From Sphagnum compactum (taxonomy: Eukaryota; Bryophyta; Sphagnopsida; Sphagnales), in the NCBI GenBank assembly GCA_965153455.1, contig OZ234494.1:23870001-23934000 (forward strand): a DNA stretch of 64,000 nt. The letters run 5' to 3'. The position numbers were made by a program, and so were the translations under genes. The first letter of the stretch is position 1. Every line of letters starts with the position of its first letter. Shown piece by piece: positions 63,660-64,000 of this stretch. Below the pieces are notes generated by a model, which searched no databases, was not told the DNA's origin, and saw nothing but the letters and a program-made list of their open reading frames with translations.

Positions 63660-64000
63660 TATTTCACCCTACATTATTTATAGTTATTTATGGCTATTCT
63701 CAATTACTTTTGGCTATTTTAATTTATTTCACTTTAGACTATTTTTTACTATTGTAAGTTTTTTCAGTATTTTATGTTATTTTTGGCTATTGTAAATTAT
63801 TTCACCTTAGGCTACTTGTAGCTATTATAAGTTACTTTTAACTATTTTAAATAATTTCATCTTAGGCTATTTTCAATTATGTGAGGCTATTATTGGTTAC
63901 TTTTGGCTATTGAAGACTATTTCACCTTATGTTATTATTGGCAATTCTAGGTTATTGTAGGCTGTTTCACCTTAAGTTACTTTTGTATATTATAGATTAT
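63660..64000 (+). repeat. Degenerate TTTCACCTTAGGCTATT array, continues past the window
   Basis: TTTCACCTTA or a close variant recurs at about 63800, 63855, 63920 and 63965. The words TTGGCTATT, GTAGCTATTATAAG and AAATTATT lie between. Steps vary from 45 to 65 bp. Related in wording to the array at 14940-15472. The far end is not seen. Confidence 0.65.

Overview
Nuclear DNA of a plant. The evidence is an intact, intron-containing class 1 ARF GTPase gene, a class III (secretory) peroxidase gene with the classical three-intron layout, a relic of a SUVR-type SET-domain methyltransferase, and a nuclear copy of part of mitochondrial atp6. Gene density is very low: two clear genes plus one small candidate in 64 kb. 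Most of the rest is AT-rich and CpG-poor, filled with degenerate tandem arrays and decayed mobile elements. The species cannot be named. A streptophyte with a large, repeat-rich genome fits; placing it more precisely would be a guess.

Layout. 1-17.7 kb: no gene. It holds CCTA/TAGG-type arrays, a 309-bp inverted-repeat element with a GC-rich loop (3193-3501), an AT-only tract (6480-7260), a 13-bp/39-bp two-level satellite (12.06-12.92 kb), tRNA-like SINE heads and paired dispersed repeats. 17.8-20.1 kb: hAT transposase relic on the minus strand. 20.2-24.7 kb: intergenic with dispersed repeats. 24.7-25.5 kb: a 58-bp tandem repeat array running into the 5' flank of the ARF gene. 25.67-28.73 kb: ARF gene, six exons, plus strand. 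31.1-33.0 kb: peroxidase gene, four exons, minus strand. 34.2-34.5 kb: small hairpin-forming repeats. 35-47.5 kb: intergenic, with an atp6 NUMT (41.9-42.1 kb), dispersed repeats and a 221-bp tandem duplication. 49.0-55.9 kb: relic of a large intron-containing DNA transposon, interrupted by a 918-bp solo LTR. 57.1-58.5 kb: SUVR-like relic, minus strand. 58.8-60.3 kb: tandem duplications and a CpG-retaining small candidate gene. 61.4-62.9 kb: relic of a retroelement gag-like protein, minus strand. 63.1-64.0 kb: tRNA-like element and the start of another array.

The ARF and peroxidase genes share no pathway and show no sign of co-regulation. The main theme is decay. Four unrelated protein relics were read by eye in a continuous frame, and each carries in-frame stops that are mostly single C-to-T or G-to-A changes from Gln, Trp or Arg codons. 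CpG dinucleotides survive only in the intact genes, the solo LTR, the small inverted-repeat element and the 59.3-60.2 kb patch. Automated ORF calling would miss these relics because no open frame in them exceeds about 120 codons.
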